Source: Paludibacteraceae bacterium
Lineage (GTDB): Bacteria > Bacteroidota > Bacteroidia > Bacteroidales > Paludibacteraceae
Assembly (NCBI GenBank): GCA_018055865.1
Contig: JAGPGR010000007.1
Coordinates: 1 to 17,209 of the forward strand
DNA length: 17,209 nucleotides
Direction: 5' to 3'
A program made the position numbers and the translations under genes. Each line of letters starts with the position of its first letter. The first letter of the stretch is position 1. Positions 1 to 8,596 of the stretch are shown in pieces. A model generated the notes under the pieces. It was not told where the DNA came from and did not search any database. It saw only the letters and a list, made by a program, of their open reading frames with translations.

Positions 1-1476
1 AACGGTCCGGTATTACTGGATATTCTGACGTATCGTTACAGCGGACACTCCCCATCCGACGCTTCCTCGTATCGTACCAAAGAAGAAGTGGAAGCCTGGG
101 AAGCTCAGGATTGTATCGTTTCTTACAGAAAACAACTGATTGAAGCCGGTGTTGCTGCACAAACCGATTTAGATGCCATTCAGGCAGATATAAAAGTATT
201 GATAAACGAAATGTTTCTGAAAGCCATTGATGATGAGTTATCTCCCAGAATGAAAAATGCGGACGTAATAAGTGATATGATGTTCTCAAATGGCTCTGTG
301 GAAAGTTTTTCGGAATCAAAACCGGATGTGCTGATGCCAATGGATGAAATATCGAGAGTAAAAAAGATAACTTCTAAAGAACGCTTTGCTTTTGATTCAG
401 ACGGAAAACCTTTCAGTAAAATGAAACAATTCCAGCTACGTGACGGTATTTTTGAAGCGATCATTGACAGATTCTACAAAGATGCATCGCTTATAGCATA
501 CGGCGAAGAAAACCGTGACTGGGGTGGAGCATTTGCCGTTTACGGCGGAATGACCGAAGCACTTCCGTACCATCGTCTGTTCAACTCGCCTATTTCCGAA
601 GCTTCAATTATCGGAACGGCTATCGGATATGCCATGTGCGGCGGTCGGGTGATTCCTGAAATAATGTATTGCGACTTTCTGGGCAGATGTGGCGATGAAG
701 TTTTCAATCAGCTTCCCAAATGGCAGGCCATGAGCGGAAACGTTCTCAAAATGCCGGTTGTGGTTCGGGTTTCAGTTGGCTCCAAATACGGTGCACAGCA
801 CTCACAGGACTGGACTTCACTCGTTGCTCATATTCCGGGATTGAAAGTATGTTTCCCCGTGACTCCATACGATGCAAAAGGATTGATGAATGCTGCACTT
901 CAGGGTACCGACCCGGTTATTTTCTTCGAAAGTCAGCGTATCTATGAAATCGGAGAGCAATTCCACAAAGAAGGAGTTCCTGCAGGATATTACGAAATTC
1001 CGTTTGGTGAACCAGATGTGAAGAAAGAAGGCAAAGATATCACATTCCTGACGGTAGGACATACGCTTTATCCCGCCCTGCAGGCTGCTAAAGAACTGGA
1101 AGAAAAATACGGAATGAGCGCCGAAGTAATTGATGCCCGTTCGCTCGTGCCGTTCAACTACGAAAAGGTGATTGAATCAGTGAAAAAAACCGGAAAAATC
1201 ATTGTAGCAAGTGATGCTACTGCCCGCGGCTCATTCCTGAATGACCTGGCTGCCAATATCAGCCAGCTCGCATTTGATTATCTCGATGCTCCGGTTTGTG
1301 TACTTGGATCACGCAACTGGATTACACCGGCTTACGAGCTTGAAAGTTCATTTTTTGCACAGCCATCCTGGTTTCTTGATATGATAAATGAACGCATTCA
1401 ACCTCTGAAAGGATACATCCCGACAGAACATATGACCGACGCGGAATTGGTGAGAAGATCAAAGATAGGGGTGTAA
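1..1476 (+). CDS. Thiamine-diphosphate 2-oxoacid dehydrogenase E1, fused alpha/beta chain (5' end outside window)
   Basis: The frame is open from base 1 and ends at TAA; 491 codons are visible. Codons 1-60 are the end of an E1 alpha chain, with the typical RYSGHSPSD and YRT signature at codons 12-25. A variable linker (about 85-130) leads into a complete E1 beta chain: RDG near 147, GEEN at 168-171, the NSPISE element ending near 199, QHSQD at 266-270, then a transketolase C-terminal domain from about 340. The family decarboxylates a 2-oxoacid (pyruvate, branched-chain) or acetoin on thiamine diphosphate and passes the acyl group to a lipoyl E2 in the cytoplasm. No E2 or E3 gene lies in the window, so the substrate is unknown. 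It precedes the pectin and sugar genes by 126 bp in the same orientation. An internal GTG at 88 is not the start, because the conserved alpha motif is upstream in frame. Confidence 0.9.
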   Translation, partial: NGPVLLDILTYRYSGHSPSDASSYRTKEEVEAWEAQDCIVSYRKQLIEAGVAAQTDLDAIQADIKVLINEMFLKAIDDELSPRMKNADVISDMMFSNGSVESFSESKPDVLMPMDEISRVKKITSKERFAFDSDGKPFSKMKQFQLRDGIFEAIIDRFYKDASLIAYGEENRDWGGAFAVYGGMTEALPYHRLFNSPISEASIIGTAIGYAMCGGRVIPEIMYCDFLGRCGDEVFNQLPKWQAMSGNVLKMPVVVRVSVGSKYGAQHSQDWTSLVAHIPGLKVCFPVTPYDAKGLMNAALQGTDPVIFFESQRIYEIGEQFHKEGVPAGYYEIPFGEPDVKKEGKDITFLTVGHTLYPALQAAKELEEKYGMSAEVIDARSLVPFNYEKVIESVKKTGKIIVASDATARGSFLNDLAANISQLAFDYLDAPVCVLGSRNWITPAYELESSFFAQPSWFLDMINERIQPLKGYIPTEHMTDAELVRRSKIGV

Positions 1477-1602
1477 TTCCCCTTTTGTTTCTATGATAAA
1501 GTCTGAGAAAATGGCATAGCGAATTGCCCCGGTTTATTTCAGATACGTTACAGGTAAAACAAAATAACAGGATTTTTTTAAGAATTCAAAGCTTACGTTT
1601 CA

Positions 1603-2367
1603 ATGAGAAGAAAAAAGGTCAGTGTTCTGATATTATTGATTATCACGTTATTGGTTTTGCCCTCATTCACCAAAACTAAGCATGTGAATATCTGGCTAAT
1701 TGGCGATTCTACGATGGCCTGGAAAAAGCCGGAACGTGCTCCGGAATCGGGCTGGGGTGAAGGATTGAAATTTTTTGCTAAAGAATATACAGAAATTCAT
1801 AATCACGCGGCAAGCGGCAGAAGCACCAGGAGTTTTATTGCTCAAAAAAGATGGGAAAAGGTACTTGACAGTATTCAAAAAGGGGATTTTGTAATTATTC
1901 AGTTTGGTCACAACGATGCCAAAAAGGATTCAACTCTTTATGCCGAAGCCAATTCTGATTACAAGAAATTTATCCGAAAAATGGTGGATGAAACACGCTC
2001 CAAAGGTGGAAAACCGATTATTTGTTCTTCTATTGTTCGCCGGCATTTCGATGGTAACGGAAACCTCCTGGACACGCACGGTGAATACATCAAAGCAGCC
2101 CGTGAAATTGCTTTTGAGACCAGTACACCTTATGTGAACATGGAAGCCCTCACCCGAAAAATGGTGAGTGAACTCGGTCCTGAAAAGTCAAAATCGCTTT
2201 TCGTGTTTTGTGCTCCGGGTGAATGTCCGCAGCGAAAAAATGGTGTGCAAGACTCTACTCATCTGAATTTCGATGGTGCACGACAAGTGGCAGAGCTGTT
2301 TGTGAATGAAGTGAACAAGGAAAAAATACAGGTGAGGAAATACTTTTTTAGAACTAAAAACGAATGA
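1603..2367 (+). CDS. Secreted SGNH hydrolase, rhamnogalacturonan acetylesterase-like (CE12 type)
   Basis: A 254-residue protein that should remove acetyl groups from rhamnogalacturonan I oligosaccharides in the periplasm. A basic N terminus (MRRKK) and a hydrophobic stretch at 7-22 look like a signal peptide; no lipobox cysteine is present. All four SGNH blocks are visible: GDST with nucleophile Ser36, SGRST with oxyanion Gly72, FGHND with Asn104, and DSTHLN with Asp217 and His220. The WGEG and GRSTRSF segments are typical of rhamnogalacturonan acetylesterases of the RhgT/YesT kind. The length is normal for the family. The next gene starts only 13 bp after its stop, so the two are surely co-transcribed; the lyase partner supports a pectic substrate. 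Another acetylated sugar polymer remains possible. Confidence 0.87.
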   Translation: MRRKKVSVLILLIITLLVLPSFTKTKHVNIWLIGDSTMAWKKPERAPESGWGEGLKFFAKEYTEIHNHAASGRSTRSFIAQKRWEKVLDSIQKGDFVIIQFGHNDAKKDSTLYAEANSDYKKFIRKMVDETRSKGGKPIICSSIVRRHFDGNGNLLDTHGEYIKAAREIAFETSTPYVNMEALTRKMVSELGPEKSKSLFVFCAPGECPQRKNGVQDSTHLNFDGARQVAELFVNEVNKEKIQVRKYFFRTKNE

Positions 2368-2380
2368 AATTCAGATTCAA

Positions 2381-3724
2381 ATGAGAAATACACCCATATT
2401 ATTCTTACTGATTCTGACTTTTATATTTCCTCAGACGGAGGTGAAAGCACAGATTGGCAGGAGTTTCCCTTCTGAACGAAAAGTGATAAAAGACCCTGTT
2501 ACAGGCAATCGGTTGATTTTTCTGACGAGTAAGCCCCTCGGTGATAAAAAGATTTACCAGACTCATAATCAATGGACTTCCGATGGAAAATGGATTATTT
2601 TTTCTTCAAACAGAGTAAAAGGAGAAGCCCTGGCGGTGAATGAAAATTCCGGTGAAATTGTTCAGGTAACTGAAGGGGGATTTGACGGAATGCTCAATGT
2701 TTCGAGAAAATCGATGAAGCTTTATTTTATCAGGAACGTTCAGAATGAGACAAAATCAAAAGCAATTATTGAAGTAAATCTGGAGAAAGTTTTTGCAGAT
2801 AGTAAAGCAGGCAAAATGAAATCGCCTGATGAATATCAGCGGGTTTGTTGTGTAATACCGGATGAATTTCAGGCTACCGGTGATTTGGCACTCGATGCAA
2901 ATGAAGATTGGGCCTGGTTTCGGGTTGGGAAAGAAAAAGCGTTGCAACATTTGTCGAAAGATGTAAAAATTGAACCAAATTTCGGTCCCCGCAACATGGG
3001 CGAAGGTCCGGGTGGAATTGCCGGTATGAACCTGAAAACCGGAGAAATAAAATATGTTGTTTCAGTACCTTTCCAGATTGGCCATATTCAGTCGAATCCC
3101 TGGGTCTCCGGACAAATTATTTTCTGCTGGGAAACCGGCGGTAAAGCTCCTCAGCGTACCTGGATAGTAAATTCCGAGGGGTCAGGATTGCGTCCGCTTT
3201 ATCCCGAAGCATCCTTTGAATGGATTACTCACGAAGCTGTGATAAGTTCCGATGAAGTGGCTTTTGCAATCATGGGACATAGAAAAATCAAAACGGAAAC
3301 CGACTCAACAAATTTCAAAGGAACTGATCCCAATGGAGTAAATCCCGGCCAGGATCCGGGATGGGGAAATTCCGGTACCAGAGAAAAACCTACCGGATTT
3401 GGGGTAGTCAATATTAAATCTCACGAAATGATAATTGAAGGACAGACACCCTCAGGGAGTGGCTTTTGGCATGTGGGTGGTTCGTCCGACGGGAAATTTG
3501 CAGTGGGTGATGACTTTGCACGGAATATATACCTGATTGATAGAAAAACACATGAGATGATACTGCTTTCTACCGGTCATAAACCTACGGCATTCGACCA
3601 TCCGCATCCCACATTTAAGGCAGATGGAACAAAAATAGTGATTCAGTCAGCTATGCTATCGGATGATAATCGTTCAATGAATATTTGTGTCATTCCTGTA
3701 CCGAAGAAATGGTTGAAAAGGTAG
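2381..3724 (+). CDS. Secreted oligogalacturonate lyase-like beta-propeller (PL22-like)
   Basis: A 447-residue protein with a signal peptide (hydrophobic 5-17, probable cleavage after VKA at 21-23), so probably periplasmic. The rest reads as repeated propeller strands (HNQWTSDGKWIIF at 62-74, SSDGKFAVGDD at 368-378, FKADGTKIVIQS at 412-423). Oligogalacturonate lyases (PL22) split short unsaturated galacturonides by beta-elimination with a Mn ion held by histidines. Candidate ligand and catalytic residues visible here are His235 (GHIQSNPW), His284 (WITHE), and His407 and His409 (DHPHP). The usual glutamine three residues before the first HPHP histidine appears to be Ala404, judged from memory of the family. 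A lyase acting on other uronide oligomers, or a non-catalytic TolB-like propeller, is possible. It is the second gene of the tight esterase-lyase pair. Confidence 0.78.
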   Translation: MRNTPILFLLILTFIFPQTEVKAQIGRSFPSERKVIKDPVTGNRLIFLTSKPLGDKKIYQTHNQWTSDGKWIIFSSNRVKGEALAVNENSGEIVQVTEGGFDGMLNVSRKSMKLYFIRNVQNETKSKAIIEVNLEKVFADSKAGKMKSPDEYQRVCCVIPDEFQATGDLALDANEDWAWFRVGKEKALQHLSKDVKIEPNFGPRNMGEGPGGIAGMNLKTGEIKYVVSVPFQIGHIQSNPWVSGQIIFCWETGGKAPQRTWIVNSEGSGLRPLYPEASFEWITHEAVISSDEVAFAIMGHRKIKTETDSTNFKGTDPNGVNPGQDPGWGNSGTREKPTGFGVVNIKSHEMIIEGQTPSGSGFWHVGGSSDGKFAVGDDFARNIYLIDRKTHEMILLSTGHKPTAFDHPHPTFKADGTKIVIQSAMLSDDNRSMNICVIPVPKKWLKR

Positions 3725-3727
3725 TTG

Positions 3728-3767
<40 letters not shown>

Positions 3768-3839
3768 TGAATATCGAAGAAAATTTTTTGTTGCTTATTC
3801 TGAAAATCAGTTGAGTGAAGATAGTCATCTGAAATCATC

Positions 3840-3867
3840 AATTGTAATTTGTAATTTGTAAATCGTA
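3840..3867 (+). repeat. Second heptamer array, about four copies of ATTTGTA-like unit
   Basis: Units AATTGTA, ATTTGTA, ATTTGTA and AATCGTA run head to tail and end ten bases before the ATG at 3878. The unit length is again 7 bp, as in the array at 3728. Each central copy creates TAATTTG, one base short of the Bacteroidota TAnnTTTG -7 box, so the array might contain or mimic promoter sequence; this is a guess. Confidence 0.8.
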
Positions 3868-3877
3868 AATAAAAATT

Positions 3878-5032
3878 ATGTCAACTATAAAAGTAAACGC
3901 TCACCTTCATACTCCGTACTCATTCAGTGCATTCCTTGATATTGACGATGCATTGGACAGAGCTGTGAGCGAGGGAGTTAAAGTGGTAGGAATTAATGAC
4001 TTTTACACTACTGCAGGTTATGATGATTGGGCTGAAGGTTGTAAAAAAAGGAATCTGTATCCGCTCTTTAATATTGAATTTATCAGTCTGAATGAGCAGG
4101 ATCAAAAAAACGGAATGCGGGTGAATGACCCTGCAAATCCGGGCAGAACTTACCTGAGCGGAAAGGGATTGAGTTACCCGTTTAAGTTGGATGAACCTTA
4201 CGCATCGCAACTGGCTAACGTTAGAAAAGAATCCAACGACCAGGTCGAAGCCATGTGCGGCAGGTTGAATGAACTTCTTTCAGTTACTAAAATGGATTTT
4301 TCACTCGATTTTGAGTGGATTAAAAACGAACTCACCAAAGGTTCAATCCGTGAACGTCATTTGGCGAAAGCATTACGATTGAAGGTGTATGAAAAATGCG
4401 AAAATGATGAAGCTGCTATTAAAATTCTGATGCAGGAACTTTTCGGAGGAAAAGAAATGAAATCCGGTACTGAAGATGTTGCGGGAGTGGAAAACGAAAT
4501 CCGCGGTAATCTTTTGAAAGCCGGTGGAGCTGCTTTTGTGCCTGAAACAGCAGAAGCATTCTTGCCGATGCAGACAGTTTGTGATATTATTCTGGCTGCA
4601 GGAGGAATCCCTGCCTATCCGTTTCTGGCTGATGATGCAAATGGCAAATACACTGATTTCGAAAGTGATCTTGAACGGGTTGCAGAGCAGTTGACCGAAC
4701 GTGGTTTTCATTCCGTAGAATTTATAACCACCCGAAATCATGTAGATTTGTTAGAAAAATATGCTTCATACCTTCATGATAAGGGTTTTGTAGTAACATT
4801 CGGCAGCGAGCACAATTCTCCAATGATGGAACCGGTTGAACTTTTTGCAAGAAACAATGTGCCATTAACTGAAAATTTAATGAAAATCAATTTTGAAGGA
4901 GCGTGTGTCATTGCTGCTCACCAACATCTTGTAAGCCAGGGACTCCGGGGATACGTGGACGGAAAAGGAAATGCAGACCGCACAAAAAGAGAAGAATTTG
5001 TTAAGTTAGGAAAAGAGCTAATTTGCCCCTAA
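3878..5032 (+). CDS. PHP-domain metal-dependent phosphoesterase-like protein
   Basis: A 384-residue protein with no signal peptide. PHP (polymerase and histidinol phosphatase) proteins use clustered histidines and acids to bind metal ions and usually hydrolyse phosphate esters. Visible motifs are HLH (His9, His11), the IND loop (Asp41), IE (Glu67), and GSEHN near the end (Glu311, His312). The expected histidine of the 'AHP' strand is replaced by Tyr247 in GGIPAYPF, so one metal ligand may be lost or supplied elsewhere. About 145 residues (70-215), largely charged and helical, are inserted between the Glu67 strand and the GGIPAYPF strand, making the protein longer than simple PHP enzymes. It lies 70 bp ahead of the aldolase/dehydrogenase, so a sugar-phosphate substrate from that pathway is likely but unproven. 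Its last codons lie inside a spacer repeat. Confidence 0.75.
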   Translation: MSTIKVNAHLHTPYSFSAFLDIDDALDRAVSEGVKVVGINDFYTTAGYDDWAEGCKKRNLYPLFNIEFISLNEQDQKNGMRVNDPANPGRTYLSGKGLSYPFKLDEPYASQLANVRKESNDQVEAMCGRLNELLSVTKMDFSLDFEWIKNELTKGSIRERHLAKALRLKVYEKCENDEAAIKILMQELFGGKEMKSGTEDVAGVENEIRGNLLKAGGAAFVPETAEAFLPMQTVCDIILAAGGIPAYPFLADDANGKYTDFESDLERVAEQLTERGFHSVEFITTRNHVDLLEKYASYLHDKGFVVTFGSEHNSPMMEPVELFARNNVPLTENLMKINFEGACVIAAHQHLVSQGLRGYVDGKGNADRTKREEFVKLGKELICP

Positions 5033-5050
5033 ATCCATAATAGGACTTTT
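5024..5050 (+). repeat. Degenerate single arm of the palindromic spacer repeat
   Basis: GCCCCTAAATCC followed by TAGGACTTTT matches the left arms at 7116 and 8587 in order and spacing. No right arm is found before the next gene. The PHP gene's final CCC TAA lies inside it. Confidence 0.6.
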
Positions 5051-5079
5051 TGTTGGCTTACAGAAGTTATATAAATTAG
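5049..5079 (+). promoter_or_regulatory. Possible promoter ahead of the aldolase/dehydrogenase fusion
   Basis: TTTG at 5049-5052 and TAAATTAG at 5072-5079 (7 of 8 matches to TAnnTTTG) are separated by 19 bp, the usual spacing of Bacteroidota -33 and -7 elements. This would place the start about 18 bases before the ATG at 5103. It is weak evidence, since AT-rich spacers produce such matches by chance. Confidence 0.3.
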
Positions 5080-5102
5080 AAATTTAAGATTGATTATTAA
5101 AC

Positions 5103-7115
5103 ATGAGCAACACAGACAACATAATACAAAGTTCCGAACTCTCTCTCCAGGGGATTGCGGGTCTTATCTCTATCTCTCAATTCTACGGACGTGACAGCCG
5201 TTTTGTGATAGCCGGAGGAGGAAATACTTCATACAAAGATGCTGAAAAAATCTGGGTGAAAGCCAGCGGCTCATCACTGGCAACGATTACAGAAGATGGT
5301 TTTGCAGTGCTCGACCGCGCAAAACTGAATTTCATGTCGGAAAAAGTGTACAGCAGCGATGCCCGCGAACGTGAAGAGCAGGTTAAAAACGATTTAGCTG
5401 ACGCAACTATCACCAAAGGAAAACGTCCGTCGGTAGAAACTTCCATGCACAATGCGATTGATTACCCGTATGTAGTCCATTTGCATCCCACGGCTGTAAA
5501 TGGTTTGATGTGTGCACGAAATGCCCAAACCGATTTGAGGAAACTTTTCGGCGAAAAAGCACTGTATGTGGAATATACCGATCCGGGTTATGTTTTGTTC
5601 AAAAAGGTGGATGATAAAATAAAAGCCCATCGAACCAAATTCAACGAAGAACCAAAAGTTATCTGGTTGCAAAACCATGGAATATTCGTTGCAGCAAATT
5701 CGATTGCCGAAATAAAAAATACGTACGATGAAATTTTAGCTTCGCTGAATGTATTTTCAGTCAATCTTCCGCTTGTAGAAGCCGGTTTGCACTCCTCTGA
5801 GGAATTAAAAGAGGTTGAAATGCTACCGGCCATCCGGATGATGGTTTCTAATGATGGTTTGAAAACGCTGAAAGTACGAAAAAATGAATTGATTCAATAC
5901 TATTCTGAAAGCATTGAAAATCAGAAAGACATAGCACAACCATTTACTCCCGATGCCATTGTTTATTGCAAATCGAACTATATTTTCATCAACGGAAAAA
6001 CAACCGAAGCTATTTTGGATGAAGCCGAAAAATCTATTCCCGCTTTTTCCGAAAAATTTGGTTATCTGCCAAAGGTATTATTAATTCGGGGAATTGGGTT
6101 GGTTGCTGTAGGTGAAAATGCCAAACAATGCGATATCATTTTGGATGTTTTTGAAGATGCTCTGAAAGTGGCTTTTCTCACTCAATCGTTTGGTGGGGCA
6201 CATCCGATGACACATTCTCAGATTGATTTTATAGATAACTGGGAAGTGGAAAATTACCGGCGAAGTGTTGCTGCCGGAGGAGCTGCCGGTCGTGCCGAAA
6301 ACAAAACAATCATCGTTACAGGTGCTGCGCAGGGTTTTGGTGAAGGCATTGCCGAATGTTTGCTCCACGAAGGAGCCAATATCGTGGTGGCTGATTTGAA
6401 CGAAGAAGCAGGTGAGAAAACGGTGGAGAAATTTAATTTGTCAGCAAAAAGTAATCGGGCCATTTTTGTAAAAACCAATGTAAGTGAAGTTTCAAGTATT
6501 GAAAATTTGATACACGAAACAGTGTGTAATTTTGGTGGAATAGACTGTTTTATCAGTAATGCAGGCGTACTGCGTGCCGGAGGGTTGGAAGAAATGACAC
6601 CCGAAAATTTCGATTTTGTAACCAAAATCAACTACAATGCCTATTTCTACTGCACGAAAGTGGTTAGCCGTGTTATGAAATTACAAACCAACTATGCTTC
6701 TGAAGAGTATTATGCCGATATAATACAAATCAATTCCAAATCAGGATTGCGCGGAAGTAAAGCTAATTTTGCTTATGCCGGTGGAAAATTCGGTGGAGTG
6801 GGGCTCACCCAATCGTTTGCGTTGGAGTTGGCACCATTCAGAATAAAAGTCAATTCAATTTGTCCGGGAAATTTCTATGAAGGACCACTCTGGAGTGACC
6901 CTGAAAACGGACTTTTTGTACAGTATTTAAATGCCGGAAAAGTCCCGGGAGCTAAAACCATCGAGGATGTAAAAGCGTTCTATTTATCGCAGGTACCTAT
7001 GCAAAAGGGCTGCACTCCCTTAGATGTTACCAAAGGTGCACTTTACCTGATGGAACAATGTGGTGAGACAGGACAGGCACTGCCAATCACCGGCGGACAA
7101 GTGATGCTGAGCTGA
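5103..7115 (+). CDS. Bifunctional class II aldolase / short-chain dehydrogenase (RhaEW type)
   Basis: A 670-residue cytoplasmic fusion. Residues about 15-385 are a class II (zinc) aldolase: GGGNTS at 38-43 for substrate phosphate, Glu112, zinc histidines His126 and His128 (HLH), and His192 (QNHG). Residues about 398-670 are a complete short-chain dehydrogenase: TGAAQGFGEG (406-415), Asp431 after the second strand suggesting NAD rather than NADP, SNAGV at 485-489, serine in INSKSG near 545, YAGGK (Tyr558, Lys562) and CPGNF. In known RhaEW-type proteins the aldolase splits L-rhamnulose 1-phosphate into DHAP and L-lactaldehyde and the dehydrogenase oxidises the aldehyde to lactate. Length and domain order fit. 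The substrate could be another ketose 1-phosphate, since no kinase or isomerase is in view. The next gene starts 209 bp downstream, after a repeat-filled spacer. Confidence 0.87.
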   Translation: MSNTDNIIQSSELSLQGIAGLISISQFYGRDSRFVIAGGGNTSYKDAEKIWVKASGSSLATITEDGFAVLDRAKLNFMSEKVYSSDAREREEQVKNDLADATITKGKRPSVETSMHNAIDYPYVVHLHPTAVNGLMCARNAQTDLRKLFGEKALYVEYTDPGYVLFKKVDDKIKAHRTKFNEEPKVIWLQNHGIFVAANSIAEIKNTYDEILASLNVFSVNLPLVEAGLHSSEELKEVEMLPAIRMMVSNDGLKTLKVRKNELIQYYSESIENQKDIAQPFTPDAIVYCKSNYIFINGKTTEAILDEAEKSIPAFSEKFGYLPKVLLIRGIGLVAVGENAKQCDIILDVFEDALKVAFLTQSFGGAHPMTHSQIDFIDNWEVENYRRSVAAGGAAGRAENKTIIVTGAAQGFGEGIAECLLHEGANIVVADLNEEAGEKTVEKFNLSAKSNRAIFVKTNVSEVSSIENLIHETVCNFGGIDCFISNAGVLRAGGLEEMTPENFDFVTKINYNAYFYCTKVVSRVMKLQTNYASEEYYADIIQINSKSGLRGSKANFAYAGGKFGGVGLTQSFALELAPFRIKVNSICPGNFYEGPLWSDPENGLFVQYLNAGKVPGAKTIEDVKAFYLSQVPMQKGCTPLDVTKGALYLMEQCGETGQALPITGGQVMLS

Positions 7116-7314
7116 AGCCCCCTAAACCTCACCGAAGTGGGACTTAAAGACCAGATTTCTGAATAATACTAATAAAGAAAAATATAAATCAACCAAATTA
7201 AAATATGCTGCCGAATATCTCAAAATGGTGAACAAAGCTAACTTAAAGTCCCCCGCAGTTTATCCCGCAAAGCGGGAGGGGATTTAGGGTGCTTTCTCTC
7301 GGGGATTTAGGGGT
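7116..7314 (+). repeat. Paired palindromic spacer element (two inverted arms)
   Basis: The left arm at 7116-7150 begins AGCCCCCTAAACC and ends GGGACTTAAAGA. It sits one base after the TGA of the aldolase/dehydrogenase. The right arm runs in inverted orientation from ACTTAAAGTCCCCC at 7241 to GGGGATTTAGGG near 7290, and contains its own hairpin CCCGCAAAGCGGG (7264-7276). A further fragment GGGGATTTAGGGG lies at 7301-7313. The middle part (about 7151-7240) is AT-rich with no reading frame of note. The arms match those at 8587-8697. Confidence 0.8.
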
Positions 7315-7324
7315 AGATTTATTT

Positions 7325-8596
7325 ATGAAAACAACCGCAATTCGTTTGTACGGCAAAAAAGACCTTCGGATGGAAGAGTTTGAACTGCCACAGTTAAGAG
7401 ACAATGAGATATTAGCAAAAGTAGTTTCAGATTCACTGTGTATGTCTTCATACAAAGCATCGTCGCAGGGCACCGATCATAAACGGATTCCCGATGATGT
7501 GGCTGAAAATCCGATTATTATCGGACATGAATTTGCCGGAGAATTAGTCGAGGTTGGCAGTAAGTGGGCTCACAAATTCAAAGCCGGAGATAAATTTTCC
7601 ATTCAGCCGGCTTTGTATTATGAGGATGGTCCGGTTGGAATTCTGAGCGCTCCGGGCTATAGCTACAAATTCATTGGCGGAGACGCCACTTATGTGATTA
7701 TCCCGAATGAAGTGATGGCAAGAGATTGCCTTCTGGCCTATCAGGGCGAAGGATATTATCCTGCTTCACTGGCAGAACCCCTTTCTTGTGTAATCGGGGC
7801 TATGCATGCCAATTATCATACCACGCCGGGAAGTTACAAACATTCAATGGAAATCGTGGACGGAGGAAAAATGGCAATTCTGGCAGGCGTAGGACCCATG
7901 GGGCTGGCAGCCATTAATTATGTACTTCGCCGCGAAGACCGAAAACCCTCGCTTTTAGTCGTAACAGATGTCGATCAAACACGTCTCGATCGAGCTGCAT
8001 CCATTTATACAGTAGAATTTGCTGCATCAAGAGGAATTGATTTGAAATATATCAACACCGGGAAAATGGGAAATCCTGCCGAAGAATTGAAAATGATTTC
8101 TGGTGATTCGGGATATGACGATGTTTTTGTTTTTGCACCGGTAAAACCCGTTGTTGAACAAGGCGATGCCATTCTCGCATTTGACGGATGTCTGAATTTC
8201 TTTGCCGGTCCGTCTGATCCTAATTTCAGTGCCATGTTTAATTTTTACAACGTGCATTATTCCTACACTCATATTGTGGGAACCAGTGGAGGAAATAACG
8301 ACGATATGGTTGAAGCACTGGATATAATGAGCAAAGGATTAGATCCGGCCGGATTAATCACACATATAGGTGGTTTGAATGCGGTGATTGAAGCCACCAA
8401 TCATCTCCCTGAAATTCCCGGTGGGAAAAAACTGATTTACACACACATTGATATGCCTTTGACACCGATTTCAGATTTTGCCAAAATGGGTGAAACGAAT
8501 CTGGTTTTTAAAACCTTGGCTGAGATTTGTGATAAAAATCTGGGTCTGTGGAGCGTGGAAGCCGAAGCGTTCCTACTCAAAAACATAGCCCCCTAA
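7325..8596 (+). CDS. Zinc-dependent medium-chain dehydrogenase, SorE/YggP-like (L-sorbose 1-phosphate reductase family)
   Basis: A 423-residue cytoplasmic oxidoreductase. The start chosen is ATG 7325 (MKTTAIRLYGKKDLR), which matches the family N terminus as I remember it. An upstream in-frame ATG at 7289 would add 12 residues encoded by repeat sequence and is unlikely. Catalytic zinc ligands visible are Cys39, His68 with Glu69 (GHEF), and probably Glu151 in EPLSC. The four-cysteine structural zinc loop of classical alcohol dehydrogenases is absent, as is usual in this branch. The Rossmann motif GVGPMG is at 188-193, with Asp215 favouring NAD. SorE relatives interconvert a ketose 1-phosphate and a hexitol phosphate; between two aldolase genes, a sugar-phosphate or aldehyde/diol substrate is likely. 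The last codons, GCC CCC TAA, lie inside the spacer repeat. Confidence 0.83.
   Translation: MKTTAIRLYGKKDLRMEEFELPQLRDNEILAKVVSDSLCMSSYKASSQGTDHKRIPDDVAENPIIIGHEFAGELVEVGSKWAHKFKAGDKFSIQPALYYEDGPVGILSAPGYSYKFIGGDATYVIIPNEVMARDCLLAYQGEGYYPASLAEPLSCVIGAMHANYHTTPGSYKHSMEIVDGGKMAILAGVGPMGLAAINYVLRREDRKPSLLVVTDVDQTRLDRAASIYTVEFAASRGIDLKYINTGKMGNPAEELKMISGDSGYDDVFVFAPVKPVVEQGDAILAFDGCLNFFAGPSDPNFSAMFNFYNVHYSYTHIVGTSGGNNDDMVEALDIMSKGLDPAGLITHIGGLNAVIEATNHLPEIPGGKKLIYTHIDMPLTPISDFAKMGETNLVFKTLAEICDKNLGLWSVEAEAFLLKNIAP

Noticed and set aside
88-90. GTG as a start for the E1 gene
   Set aside because: The same frame is open to base 1 and carries the conserved E1 alpha RYSGHS motif upstream.
6254-6631. 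125-residue minus-strand frame across the aldolase/dehydrogenase junction
   Set aside because: It is a shadow of the short-chain dehydrogenase domain; composition is low-complexity Ser/Ala/Pro without a known motif.
7289-7324. In-frame ATG at 7289 giving a 12-residue N-terminal extension of the zinc dehydrogenase
   Set aside because: The extension is encoded by spacer repeat sequence and has no family similarity; MKTTAIRLYG from 7325 fits the family start.
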